From Solirubrobacterales bacterium (GTDB lineage: Bacteria > Actinomycetota > Thermoleophilia > Solirubrobacterales > Solirubrobacteraceae): a stretch of DNA of 37,558 bases. Position 1 is the stretch's first letter. Each line of letters opens with the position of its first letter. The position numbers and the translations under genes were made by a program. The stretch is taken from assembly GCA_025964115.1 (NCBI GenBank), contig JAOPZM010000251.1:1-37558 (forward strand). The letters are read 5' to 3'. The notes below the pieces were generated by a model. It was not told where the DNA came from and ran no database searches. It was given only the letters and a program-made list of their open reading frames with translations. Of this stretch, positions 23,180-31,056 are shown one piece after another.

Positions 23180-23689
23180 GTGGCCGACAGCACCGTCTCC
23201 AAGTCACCCGCAGGCCACTCGATCGCGGTGGTGACGGACGGCGACCTCGCGGAGCTGCTGCCGCTGATGCGCGCCTACTGCGACTTCTATGCAGTGAAGC
23301 CGAGCGATCGCTCGTTGCTCGACCTATCGCGAGCGCTGCTCGACGCTCCGGAGCAGGACGGCCTTCAGCTAATCGCGCGCGACGCTGCCGGGGAGGCGGT
23401 CGGGTTCGCGACTCTCTTCTGGAGCTGGTCGACGACCGCAGCGGGGCGGATCGGGATCATGTACGACCTCTACGTCAGCCCGCAGGCGCGGGGACAGGGT
23501 CTCGCCGACCAGCTCATCGATGCGTGCGTGGAGCGCTGCGAGCGTCGCGGCGCCGTCAGGCTCGAATGGCAGACCGCTCCCGACAACCTCCGCGCACAGG
23601 CCGTCTACGATCGCGTCGGCGGCGTCAGGGAGACGTGGCTCAGCTACGTCATTGCGATCCCGCGTGCGAGCTCAGGTGAGCGCCGGTAG
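23180..23689 (+). CDS. GNAT-family N-acetyltransferase
   Basis: A 169-residue acyl-CoA-dependent transferase. Motif A is visible as GIMYDLYVSPQARGQGLADQLIDAC, the acetyl-CoA pyrophosphate loop being RGQGLA. Motif B follows as VRLEWQTAPDNLRAQAVYDRVGG. The N-terminal lobe includes LPLMRAYCDFYAVKPSD. The substrate is unknown. GTG at 23180 lies nine bases after a TAGTTT hexamer (23165-23170), so the leader would be only two or three bases. It ends 44 bases before tRNA-Arg and starts 47 bases after the P450 gene. Confidence 0.88.
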   Translation: MADSTVSKSPAGHSIAVVTDGDLAELLPLMRAYCDFYAVKPSDRSLLDLSRALLDAPEQDGLQLIARDAAGEAVGFATLFWSWSTTAAGRIGIMYDLYVSPQARGQGLADQLIDACVERCERRGAVRLEWQTAPDNLRAQAVYDRVGGVRETWLSYVIAIPRASSGERR

Positions 23690-23717
23690 GCGGCGAGGGC
23701 GCGCAGAGGACGCGAGC

Positions 23718-23723
23718 TAGACT
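23718..23723 (+). promoter_or_regulatory. -10 hexamer TAGACT of tRNA-Arg
   Basis: TAGACT lies ten bases before mature tRNA-Arg, so the transcript would carry a very short 5' leader. It matches the TAGNCT hexamer type seen before other genes here. Confidence 0.45.
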
Positions 23724-23733
23724 AGGCCGCTCT

Positions 23734-23807
<74 letters not shown>

Positions 23808-24051
23808 CTCAGAACTGCCTGCTAATCACCACTTTTACGGAGGAGCACTCCGAAAGCTCCAGCCGGGCTGCCCTTGCTTTTGCCCTTGTCAGCCCTTGCG
23901 GGAGCGGCCAGTAGGTGGCCCCTAAGCCCGCGATACGGCTAGGCAGGGGTAGCTGTGGGTGCCCCCATTTCTGCGGCGTAGCGTCGGCACCGTGGCCGCC
24001 TTCGAGGTGCTCCGATCAGTAGGTAAAGCCCCACAGACAAGGAGGACCGAA
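23808..24051. other. 244-base tRNA-downstream spacer with GCCCTTG repeats
   Basis: Three GCCCTTG copies start at 23870, 23882 and 23892, near a small CGGAG...CTCCG hairpin. No gene is convincing; the frame of the next gene is open to 23959 but lacks homology before its GTG at 24052. Regions just 3' of tRNA-Arg are common integration sites, but no second copy of the tRNA 3' end and no integrase are in the window. Confidence 0.4.
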
Positions 24052-24534
24052 GTGACCCAGGTAAATCCCGCCCAACTGAAAGCCGAGCTCGACGCGGGGG
24101 AGGAGATCCTGCGTACGGCAACGCTCGCCCGCCTTGCCTACGACGGAGTCGACGGCACGCCGCGCGTGATCCCGATCGGCTTCCTCTGGACCGGCCAGGC
24201 GGTGGTCGTCGCCACGCACCCGACCGCGCCGAAGTTCGCGGCCCTCCGCGCCCGGCCGCGGGTGGCGCTGACGATCGACACCCCGAGCCCGGCGCGCTCC
24301 CTGCTGCTGCGCGGCGAGGCCGAGATCGAGGTCGTCGACGGCCCGGTGCCGGAGTACCTCGAGGCAGCCGCGAAGTCGATGGAGGGCGAGGAGCTCGCCG
24401 CCTTCGAAGAGGCCTGCCGCGAAACCTACGACCGGATGGCGCGGATCAGTATCGTCCCCGACTGGGCGCGGTACTTCGACTTCGGCGCCGGCCGCTTCCC
24501 TGGCTTCCTGCGCGAGCTGACCTCCAAGGACTGA
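24052..24534 (+). CDS. Pyridoxamine 5'-phosphate oxidase-like split-barrel flavoprotein
   Basis: A 160-residue protein with the flavin-binding split-barrel fold: ILRTATLARLAYDGVDGTPRVIPIGFLWTGQAVVVATHPTAPKFAALRARPRVALTID. This is the lead of small PPOX/F420- or FMN-dependent oxidoreductases common in actinobacteria. The second half (AAKSMEGEELAAFEEACRETYDRMARISIVPDWARYFDFGAGRFPGFL) is a helical cap. FMN or F420 use and substrate cannot be settled from sequence. GTG at 24052 is preceded by GGAGGACCGAA, which decides the start against upstream ATG codons. Confidence 0.85.
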   Translation: MTQVNPAQLKAELDAGEEILRTATLARLAYDGVDGTPRVIPIGFLWTGQAVVVATHPTAPKFAALRARPRVALTIDTPSPARSLLLRGEAEIEVVDGPVPEYLEAAAKSMEGEELAAFEEACRETYDRMARISIVPDWARYFDFGAGRFPGFLRELTSKD

Positions 24535-24665
24535 GGCCCCGGTTTTGAGCGCCTGCAGGTCAGCGAGGTCGACGAACAACCGAGCGGATCACGGCGAGCA
24601 ATGACTTCGGGGCCTTCGCGCGTGTATGCAAGCAGCTGCAAGGCCGCTGTAAACTCGACGCCCGC

Positions 24666-25622
24666 ATGGCGGCTGCCTACAGCAGGGGGCTTCAGGAGGT
24701 GGGGGACGGCCTGTTCGCGTACCTGCAGCCCGACGGAAGCTGGGGCTGGAGCAACGCGGGCCTGGTCGCCGACGGCGAGCAGACGCTCCTGATCGACACG
24801 CTCTTCGACCTCAAGCTGACCGAGCAGATGCTCTCGGAGATGCGCCGCGCGGTCCCGGCGGCGAGCCGCATCGACACGCTCGTCAACACGCATGCCAACG
24901 GTGACCACTGCTATGGCAACCAGCTCGTCGGAGACGCGCGCATCGTCGCCTCCGAGCGCACCGCCGCCGAGATGGCGGAGTTGCCCGCGACGGCGATGGC
25001 GGCGCTCGTGCAGCAGGCGCCGAACATGGGCGAGCTCGGCGAGTTCTTCCTGCGCTGCTTCGGGGCCTTCGACTTCGACGGGATCGAAACGGTGCTCCCC
25101 GACGAGAGCTTCAGTGGCGAGCTGACGCTGCGCGTGGGCTCGCGCGAGGTGCGCCTGATCGAGGTCGGACCGGCTCACACGCAGGGCGACACCCTGGCGC
25201 TGCTTCCGGCCGACCGCGTGCTGTTCTCGGGCGACATCCTGTTCAACGGCGCTCATCCGATCGCCTGGGCGGGTCCTGTCTCCAACTGGATCGCGGCATG
25301 TGAGCGGATCCTCGCCATGGACATCGACGTGATCGTCCCCGGCCACGGGCCGCTCGCCGACCAGGAGTCAGTTCGCGAGCTGAAGGCCTATTTCGAGTAC
25401 CTGTACGAGCAGGCCCGTGCGCGGCATGCGGAGGGAATGACCTCGCTGGAGGCGGCCCGGTCGATATCACTCGACCGGTGGGCCGACTGGGGTGAGGGCG
25501 AGCGGCTGGCCGTGAACCTCGCCACGATCTACAGCGAGCTCTCAGACGACGTCGAGCCGCTCAATCCGCTCGAGGCGTTCGAGCAGATGGCCGCGCTCGC
25601 GCGTCCCGCCCCGCCCGGTTGA
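24666..25622 (+). CDS. MBL-fold metallohydrolase
   Basis: A 318-residue metallo-beta-lactamase-fold enzyme. Metal-binding blocks in order are NTHANGDHCYGN (His76, Asp80, His81), VGPAHTQGDTLALL, LFSGDILFNGAHP and IVPGHGPLAD. In the canonical HxHxDH motif the second His is Asn78 here, so metal site 1 is altered, as in some MBL subgroups. A C-terminal helical part (about 235-318) carries EYLYEQARARHAEGMTSLEAA, found in many lactonase-like members. Substrate unknown. A TAAACT hexamer ten bases before ATG suggests a very short leader. It ends 51 bases before the ArsR gene and is probably a separate unit. Confidence 0.88.
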   Translation: MAAAYSRGLQEVGDGLFAYLQPDGSWGWSNAGLVADGEQTLLIDTLFDLKLTEQMLSEMRRAVPAASRIDTLVNTHANGDHCYGNQLVGDARIVASERTAAEMAELPATAMAALVQQAPNMGELGEFFLRCFGAFDFDGIETVLPDESFSGELTLRVGSREVRLIEVGPAHTQGDTLALLPADRVLFSGDILFNGAHPIAWAGPVSNWIAACERILAMDIDVIVPGHGPLADQESVRELKAYFEYLYEQARARHAEGMTSLEAARSISLDRWADWGEGERLAVNLATIYSELSDDVEPLNPLEAFEQMAALARPAPPG

Positions 25623-25643
25623 GCCGGGCCCCGTCCCCGATCG

Positions 25644-25667
25644 CACAACCAAGCGGTTGTGTATGCT
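25644..25667 (+). promoter_or_regulatory. ArsR operator (CACAACC-AAGC-GGTTGTG) with abutting -10 TATGCT
   Basis: A perfect 7-bp inverted repeat with a four-base spacer spans 25644-25661. It is followed at once by TATGCT (25662-25667), and the GTG start codon of the ArsR gene comes six bases later (25674). The repeat thus fills the promoter spacer, where a bound ArsR dimer would block polymerase. This fits autorepression relieved by metalloid. Confidence 0.65.
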
Positions 25668-25673
25668 GCGGCC

Positions 25674-26018
25674 GTGGTGGCTCACGCGATCACCCGCATC
25701 GGCGCCGCACGGCCGTCCGGCGCCCCCATGATCGCCGACGAGCTGCGGCCGGCTCAGGCGCGAAGGCTGGCGGTGCAGGCAAAGGCGCTTGCCGACCCCA
25801 CCCGATTGCGGATCCTCGACGTCCTGCGCAACGCTGCCCCCGGTGCGCTCTGTCAGTGCGAGCTCACGCCGCTGTTCGACATGAGCCAGCAGGCGCTCTC
25901 CAAGCACCTGAGGGTGCTCACCGGCACCGGCGTCATCGCCAGCGAGCGCTGCGGCGTCTGGACCTACTACTCCCTTGCCCCCGGCGGCCTCGAGGAGATC
26001 CGCTCGTGGCTGGCCTGA
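25674..26018 (+). CDS. arsR: ArsR/SmtB-family metalloid-responsive repressor
   Basis: A 114-residue winged-helix repressor: KALADPTRLRILDVLRNAAPGALCQCELTPLFDMSQQALSKHLRVLTGTGVIASERCGVWTYYSLAPGGLEEIRSWL. The CxC pair C60-Q-C62 at the start of the DNA-reading unit is the ArsR-type (alpha3) metalloid site; a further Cys93 in the wing could be a third thiolate, as in As(III)/Sb(III) sensors. Binding of As(III) would release it from the operator upstream. GTG at 25674 fits a leaderless mRNA; GTG at 25677 and 25659 are alternatives. Its end overlaps the R2-like gene by 13 bases, so the operon is translationally linked. Confidence 0.9.
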   Translation: MVAHAITRIGAARPSGAPMIADELRPAQARRLAVQAKALADPTRLRILDVLRNAAPGALCQCELTPLFDMSQQALSKHLRVLTGTGVIASERCGVWTYYSLAPGGLEEIRSWLA

Positions 26019-26890
26019 GCGGTGGCGAGGAGTCCGCGACGCACGTCGAGCACGAGATCCGGCTGAACGATCCGCAGACGCTCTACCGGCATTGGGAGGA
26101 CTCGCAGTGGTCACCCTTCGCGATCGATCTCTCCACCGACCGGGCGCAATGGGGCCAGATGGAGGGCGAGGACCGCGATCTGATCTTCTTCGTCCTGTCG
26201 TCGTTGATGGTCGCCGAGGAGCGGATCACGACCAAGTTCTCCGGCCTCGTCGGGGCCTACGGGAGCGAGGAGGAGGCGACGTTCCTCTCGACTCAGCAGG
26301 TCGACGAGGCGCGCCACATGCAGTTCTACGCCCGCTTCCAGGACGAGGTCGTCGCCGCGCCCGATGCCATCGCCGCCCATGTCGAACGGGCACGGGGGCA
26401 GGTATCGGACGCGTTTCGTCAGATCTTCGACGTAGAGCTCGTGCGGGCCCACGAGCGGCTCGTGCAAGAGCCCGCCAGCATGGACGCCAAGGTCCGCTTC
26501 GTCACCCTCTACCACATCATTCTCGAGGCCACCCTCGGCCTCACGAGCTTTAAGTTCACGACCGACCACCTCTCGCGCGAGGCGCTGCTTCCCGGCTTCG
26601 TCGAGGGCTACTCGCGGATCCACCACGATGAGACGCGCCATATCGCCTACGGCGTCTGGTTCCTGCGCGAGGCCGTCCGCTCGCGGCCGGAGAACGCGGA
26701 GACCGTTCGTGAGACGTTGCGCGACCTGCTGCCCTCGGTCGCCGCCTCGCTCGCGCCGCCGGACGCCGGTTCCGGACGGGACTTCGAGGGGATCGGCGCG
26801 AGCAGCGAGAGCATCAGCGCGTTCGCTCTTGGCGGCCTCGAGCGGCGCCTGGAGATAATCGGCGTGCCGCTGAGCTCGATAGTCGCCTGA
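26006..26890 (+). CDS. R2lox/ribonucleotide reductase R2-like diiron protein in ars operon
   Basis: A 294-residue all-helical protein of the ferritin/R2 superfamily. Metal ligands by eye: E71 (AEERIT), E101 and H104 (DEARH), E174 (IILEATLG), E209 and H212 (DETRH). Glu as first ligand is an R2lox/R2c feature (classical R2 has Asp). Y169, five residues before E174, matches the tyrosine that forms the Tyr-Val ether in R2lox, but the Val position (three after the first Glu) is Ile74. Y108, four after H104, matches the radical Tyr of R2, where R2lox has Phe. No C-terminal R1-docking tail is seen. GAGGAG eight bases before GTG fixes the start. It overlaps arsR (13 bases) and arsC (1 base). Often annotated as NrdF-like, it is more probably an oxidase. 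Function unknown. Confidence 0.8.
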   Translation: MAGLSGGEESATHVEHEIRLNDPQTLYRHWEDSQWSPFAIDLSTDRAQWGQMEGEDRDLIFFVLSSLMVAEERITTKFSGLVGAYGSEEEATFLSTQQVDEARHMQFYARFQDEVVAAPDAIAAHVERARGQVSDAFRQIFDVELVRAHERLVQEPASMDAKVRFVTLYHIILEATLGLTSFKFTTDHLSREALLPGFVEGYSRIHHDETRHIAYGVWFLREAVRSRPENAETVRETLRDLLPSVAASLAPPDAGSGRDFEGIGASSESISAFALGGLERRLEIIGVPLSSIVA

Positions 26891-27294
26891 TGGCTCACGT
26901 CCTCTTCGTGTGCCTCCACAACGCCGGGCGCTCGCAGATCGCTCGCGCGCTGTTCGAGAGAGACGCCGCGCCCCGCCACTCCTCCGAGTCCGCCGGCAGC
27001 ATCGCCGACCCGAACGGTCGTCCGCACCCGGAGGTCGTCGCCGTCATGGCCGAGCTCGGGATCGACATCGCGCAGGCCAGGCCGCGGCGGCTCACGGACG
27101 AGCTCGCCGAGCCTGCGGGCGTGATCGTGACGATGGGCTGCGGCGACTCCTGCCCCTACTTTCCCGGTAAGAGATACGTGGACTGGGAGCTCCCCGATCC
27201 GAAGGGGCAACCGATCGAGGCGGTCCGCGAGACGAGAGATGGGATCGGGCGGCGCGTCACCGAGCTGATCGCAGAGCTCGACGCAGCGGCCTGA
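26890..27294 (+). CDS. arsC: Arsenate reductase, low-molecular-weight phosphatase type
   Basis: A 134-residue protein: VLFVCLHNAGRSQIARALF with the CX5R phosphate loop C8-R14 and Ser15, then TMGCGDSCPYFPGKRYVDWELPDPKGQP, the typical ArsC end with C84 and C88. It reduces As(V) to As(III) using a protein or small thiol (thioredoxin or mycothiol). The Cys pair is spaced closer than the C82/C89 of Staphylococcus ArsC, which fits the actinobacterial, probably mycothiol-linked, branch. ATG overlaps the stop of the R2-like gene in TGATG. No arsenite efflux gene (arsB/acr3) is in the window, so the product As(III) must be exported or modified by something else. Confidence 0.9.
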   Translation: MAHVLFVCLHNAGRSQIARALFERDAAPRHSSESAGSIADPNGRPHPEVVAVMAELGIDIAQARPRRLTDELAEPAGVIVTMGCGDSCPYFPGKRYVDWELPDPKGQPIEAVRETRDGIGRRVTELIAELDAAA

Positions 27295-27345
27295 GCAGCT
27301 AGCGCCCGCGGCCGCCCTCGGGCGAGTCGCGCGCGCTGGCGGCGA

Positions 27346-30300
27346 TCAGCTGTAGGTGAAGTTGTCGGCGGGGGGTTGCCTCAGGCTCGTCACTTTGTTC
27401 ACGATCGCCACCACTTCCACCGTCGCAGCTGCATGCGCCGGGCTCAGCACGGTGCATTCGGTGCTGGAGGTGCAGTTGACGGACGTGCTTCGGGTCGTGC
27501 CGAAGAGGAATTTCGTGCCGGTCGTGCCGGGTGTGAATCCGGTTCCCGTGACGATCACGCTCGTTCCTCCTGCGACCGCGCCCGTGTTGGGGGTGACACC
27601 GGTGATCGTAGCCGCGAATTTGAACAGGTCCGCGCTGGTGGCTGCACTCGTGCCGTATTCAGTAGCCACGCTCACTGCGACCTGCCCCGCCGGCTCCGGT
27701 GGCGTCACGGCCGTGATCGACGTGCTCGAGTTGACGGTGAAGCTGCTCGCCGCCGTGCCGCCGAACCTGACCGCCGTGACACCGACGAAGCTCGAGCCCG
27801 TGATCGTGACCGACGTCCCGCCGCCCACCGGGCCGGTCTTCGTCAAGAGCTTCGTGATCGTCGGCGGCGGAACGTAGGTGAAGCGGTCGGCCGAGCTCAC
27901 GGGGCTCGTGCCGGCCGGCGTAGTGACGCGGACGTCCACCGTGCCGGTCCCGGCCGGGGCACTCGCCGTGATGGAGGTCTCCGAGTTGACGGTGAAGCTG
28001 GTCGCTTCGGCGGTGCCAAACTTGACGGCCGTCGCCCCCGTCAGGTTCGCGCCGCTGATGGTCACCGAGGTACCGGAGAGCGGCGCTTTGTTGGGGCTGA
28101 CGCCGGTGATCACCGGTATCGGTTCGCCGTAGGCGATCATGTGGAAGCCTCCGGCCGAGAGGCTTGCGACCTTGGTGATGCCGGCGACCGCGACGGGCAC
28201 GGCGCTCGGGTTGCCGGTTGCGCCGTTGCCCAGGGTGCCCCACTTGTTGACGCCCCAAGCCATGACGCTGCCCGTGTTCAGCAGAGCGGCACTGTCCTGG
28301 CCGCCCGCTGTGATCGAGCTCACGCCCGACAGTTCGCTCACCGCTACAGGCGCGTCCTGACGAGTTTTGATCGTGCCGTTACCGAGCTCGCCGTAGGCGT
28401 CTTCGCCCCACGCCATCACCGTGCCGCCGCTCACGAGCGCCAGGCCGTGCTGGGCTCCGGCCGCGATCGCCGTCACGCCCGAGAGCCCGCTCACCGAGAT
28501 CGGCACGTCGCTGTTGGGTTCTTCGAAGAGGGGGTTGCCGAGCTGTCCGGATTCGTCGCTGCCCCACGCCTGTACGGTCGCTTTGTTGGTGAGCGCCAGG
28601 CTGAACGCGCCACCGGCGGAGATCGCCGTGACCCCGCTCAGTCCTTTGACGGCCACCGGCACGGTGCTCGCGGCTTTGATCGTGCCGTTGCCCAGCTGTC
28701 CGCTTTCGTCGGCTCCCCATGCCATGACGGTCCCGTTCGACATGAGCGCGAGGCTGTGGTCGCGTCCGGCCGCGATCGCCCGTACGCCGGTCAGCCCTTT
28801 CACGGCCACCGGAACTTCGCTTTCGACCGTGTTGCCCGTGCCCAGCTGGCCGCTTTCGTTGTTGCCCCATGCCATCACGGTGCCGTTCGACATCAGGGCG
28901 AGGCTATGTGTGCCTCCAGCCGCGATCGCCCGCACGCCGGAGAGCCCTTCCGTGGCTACGGGCACTTCGCGCGTCCCGTTGGTGCCGTCGCCGAGCTGGC
29001 CGAATCCGTTGTTGCCCCACGCCATCACGGTGCCGTTGGCCAGAAGCGCGAGGCTGTGCAGCCCGCCCGCAGACACCGCGGTCACGAATTTCAGGTTGCT
29101 CACCGGCAGCGGCACGTCGCTCAGCGCGTTGGCCGTGCCGTCGCCGAGCTGACGCGACAGGTTCTGTCCCCACGCGACCGCGCTGTATTTGGTCGTCGCC
29201 ACGGTCAGCGTGGCAGCGTTCGTCGTCGCATTCCCGGCCGTGTTGGTGAAGACGGCGCGATACTGGTGGCCGCTTTCGGACAGCTGTGGGCTTGCGATCG
29301 CGTACTGGCTCGAGGTCGCTCCCGCGATCGCGCTCCAGGTTCCGCCGCCGTTGATAGAGACCTGCCACTGCACCGTGGGTGTGGGGAAGCCCGAGGCCGC
29401 CGCTTCGAACGTGGCGCTTTCGCCGACCTGGACGGTCGTGCTGACCGGATCGAGCGTCACCGTCGGCGGGGCGTAGACGGTCAGGGTGGCGGCGTTGCTC
29501 GTCGCCGTGGCTGCGGCGTTCGTGAACACGGCGCGGTATTGGTTGCCGTCTTCTGAGAACTGGGCGTTGGTGATCGTGAGCTTGGTCGCCGTGGCGCCCG
29601 CGATAGCGCTCCAGGTGCCGCCACCGTCGCTCGAGACTTCCCACTGCACGGTCGGCGTCGGGAATCCCGTCGCCGTCGCTTCGAACGTCGCGGTCTGCCC
29701 TTCGATGACCGTGGTGCTCGTGGGCTGTTTCGTCACGCTGGGTGCCTGATGGACGGTCAGGGTCGCCGCGCTGCTCGTCGCTTTGCCCCCCGCGTTCGCG
29801 AAGACGGCACGGAACTCGTGGCCGTCTTCGGAGATCTGCGTTTTCGCGATCGTGAGCGTGGCCGCGGTTGCGCCCGAGATCGCGGTCCAGGTGCTTCCGT
29901 GGTTGGTCGAGAGTTCCCATTGCACGGTCGGCGTCGGGGATCCCGTCGCGACCGCTTCGAACGTGGCGCTTTCGCCTGCTTCGACGGTCTTGCTGGTCGG
30001 GTTCTGTGTCACCGCGGGCGGGATGTGGACCGTCAGGGTGGCGGCGTTGCTCGTCGCCGTGGCTGCGGCGTTCGTGAACACGGCGCGGTATTGGTTGCCG
30101 TCTTCTGAGAACTGGGCGCTGGTGATCGTGAGCTTGTTCGCCGTGGCTCCTTCGATCGGGCTCCAGGTGCCGCCGCCGTCGCTCGAGACTTCCCATTGGA
30201 CGGTCGGCGCCGGGAATCCCGATGCGGTCGCTTCGAACACGGCGGTCTGGCCTTCGTTGACCGTCTGCGAGGTGGGCTGCTTGGTCACGGCGGGCGCCTT

Positions 30301-31056
30301 CTGCACGGTGAGCGTGGCCGCTTCGCTGAACACCCCTGCGGTGTTGGCCGCGTTCTTGAAGACCGCCCGGTACTGATGCCCGCTGATGGTCGTTTTGGCG
30401 CCGGTGATGGTCAGCTGGTCAGAGGTCGCCCCGGCGATGTTGGCCCAGTTGGCCCCGCCGTTCGACGACGTCTGCCACTGGACGGTCGGTGTGGGGACTC
30501 CCGAGGCCGTGGCTTCGAAGACCGCGTTCTGGCCTTCTTCGACGGTCACGTTCGCCGGTTGTTTGGTGACGACCGGCGCCTTCTGCACGGTGAGGATGGC
30601 CGCTTTGGTCGTGGCTTGGCCCACGCTGTTCGTGAAGACCGCCCGGAACTGGTACCCGCTTTCGGAGGTCGTGGTGCTCGCGATCGTGTACGGGCTTGCG
30701 GTGGCTCCTTCGATCTGGGTCCACGTCACGCCGCCGTTCGTCGAGATTTCCCATTGGATCGTCGGCGTGGGGACGCCTGAGGCGGTGGCCGTGAAGCTCG
30801 CGCTCTGGCCTTCTTCGACCGTGATCGAGAGCGGCTGTTTGGTCACGGCCGGAGCTTTGTTCGTCGTCGCGGCAGCGCTCGCGCGGGAGGGCCTCGCTCC
30901 GGCCGAGCCGCTCAGTAGACCCGAGAGCAGGACGACCGCGAGCAAGGCGAGGAGCAGGAGGCGAGTCGCGGCCACGCAGCACGCGGCGCGCAGGCCGGCA
31001 CCGGCGCCCGCGGCGTTGCCGACTGATCCGCTCCCCCTGGCAGTCCTGTAGGACAT
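27346..31056 (-). CDS. Giant exported protein: six Ig-like, seven RCC1 and three TIG domains
   Basis: A 1236-residue protein. The N-terminal hydrophobic stretch (RLLLLALLAVVLLSGLLSG, about residues 31-50) is an export signal or anchor. Six Ig-like domains (about 68-620) each read ..QP.s.TV..G..a.FeA.A.G.P.PTVQWe.S.nGG.tW..I.GAT... followed by .G.qyRAVF.N. Seven RCC1 blades (about 625-980) each carry VMAWG and GQLG-type turns. Three IPT/TIG domains (about 985-1236) run from VITGVSPNKAPLSGTSVTISG to ITGVTPNTGAVAGGTS. No LPXTG or other wall anchor is seen. GAGGGAG before ATG fixes the start. Such mosaics are presumed surface adhesins or carbohydrate binders, but the ligand is unknown. Glu is mostly GAA. 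Confidence 0.9.
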   Translation of the reverse strand: MSYRTARGSGSVGNAAGAGAGLRAACCVAATRLLLLALLAVVLLSGLLSGSAGARPSRASAAATTNKAPAVTKQPLSITVEEGQSASFTATASGVPTPTIQWEISTNGGVTWTQIEGATASPYTIASTTTSESGYQFRAVFTNSVGQATTKAAILTVQKAPVVTKQPANVTVEEGQNAVFEATASGVPTPTVQWQTSSNGGANWANIAGATSDQLTITGAKTTISGHQYRAVFKNAANTAGVFSEAATLTVQKAPAVTKQPTSQTVNEGQTAVFEATASGFPAPTVQWEVSSDGGGTWSPIEGATANKLTITSAQFSEDGNQYRAVFTNAAATATSNAATLTVHIPPAVTQNPTSKTVEAGESATFEAVATGSPTPTVQWELSTNHGSTWTAISGATAATLTIAKTQISEDGHEFRAVFANAGGKATSSAATLTVHQAPSVTKQPTSTTVIEGQTATFEATATGFPTPTVQWEVSSDGGGTWSAIAGATATKLTITNAQFSEDGNQYRAVFTNAAATATSNAATLTVYAPPTVTLDPVSTTVQVGESATFEAAASGFPTPTVQWQVSINGGGTWSAIAGATSSQYAIASPQLSESGHQYRAVFTNTAGNATTNAATLTVATTKYSAVAWGQNLSRQLGDGTANALSDVPLPVSNLKFVTAVSAGGLHSLALLANGTVMAWGNNGFGQLGDGTNGTREVPVATEGLSGVRAIAAGGTHSLALMSNGTVMAWGNNESGQLGTGNTVESEVPVAVKGLTGVRAIAAGRDHSLALMSNGTVMAWGADESGQLGNGTIKAASTVPVAVKGLSGVTAISAGGAFSLALTNKATVQAWGSDESGQLGNPLFEEPNSDVPISVSGLSGVTAIAAGAQHGLALVSGGTVMAWGEDAYGELGNGTIKTRQDAPVAVSELSGVSSITAGGQDSAALLNTGSVMAWGVNKWGTLGNGATGNPSAVPVAVAGITKVASLSAGGFHMIAYGEPIPVITGVSPNKAPLSGTSVTISGANLTGATAVKFGTAEATSFTVNSETSITASAPAGTGTVDVRVTTPAGTSPVSSADRFTYVPPPTITKLLTKTGPVGGGTSVTITGSSFVGVTAVRFGGTAASSFTVNSSTSITAVTPPEPAGQVAVSVATEYGTSAATSADLFKFAATITGVTPNTGAVAGGTSVIVTGTGFTPGTTGTKFLFGTTRSTSVNCTSSTECTVLSPAHAAATVEVVAIVNKVTSLRQPPADNFTYS
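29480..29566. repeat. Identical 87-base repeat, copy 1 (Ig-domain coding)
   Basis: These 87 bases are identical to 30032-30118, 552 bases away; they encode the end of Ig domain 5. Protein-level similarity of Ig domains elsewhere in the gene is not accompanied by such DNA identity. Confidence 0.85.
30032..30118. repeat. Identical 87-base repeat, copy 2 (Ig-domain coding)
   Basis: This is the partner of 29480-29566 and encodes the end of Ig domain 3. The 552-base period equals two Ig units (184 residues), pointing to duplication or gene conversion of a two-domain block. Confidence 0.85.

Noticed and set aside
21684-23207. Extension of the HD-GYP reading frame by about 508 codons to 23207 on the minus strand
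   Set aside because: It is antisense to the P450 gene, whose motifs are all intact, and its text is Arg/His/Gln-rich without any domain; the HD-GYP protein starts naturally at 21683.
26006-26890. Class I ribonucleotide reductase small subunit
   Set aside because: First ligand is Glu, the R1-docking C-terminal tail is absent, no R1 gene is adjacent and the gene sits in an ars operon; kept only as an alternative.
27376-29556. Long open frame (726 codons) on the plus strand
   Set aside because: It is antisense to the RCC1/TIG part of the giant protein and Arg/Asp/His-rich, as expected of a shadow frame in high-GC DNA.
27346-31056. CRISPR-like or other short regular repeats
   Set aside because: The repeats encode Ig and RCC1 domains and have protein-domain periods; there are no spacers.
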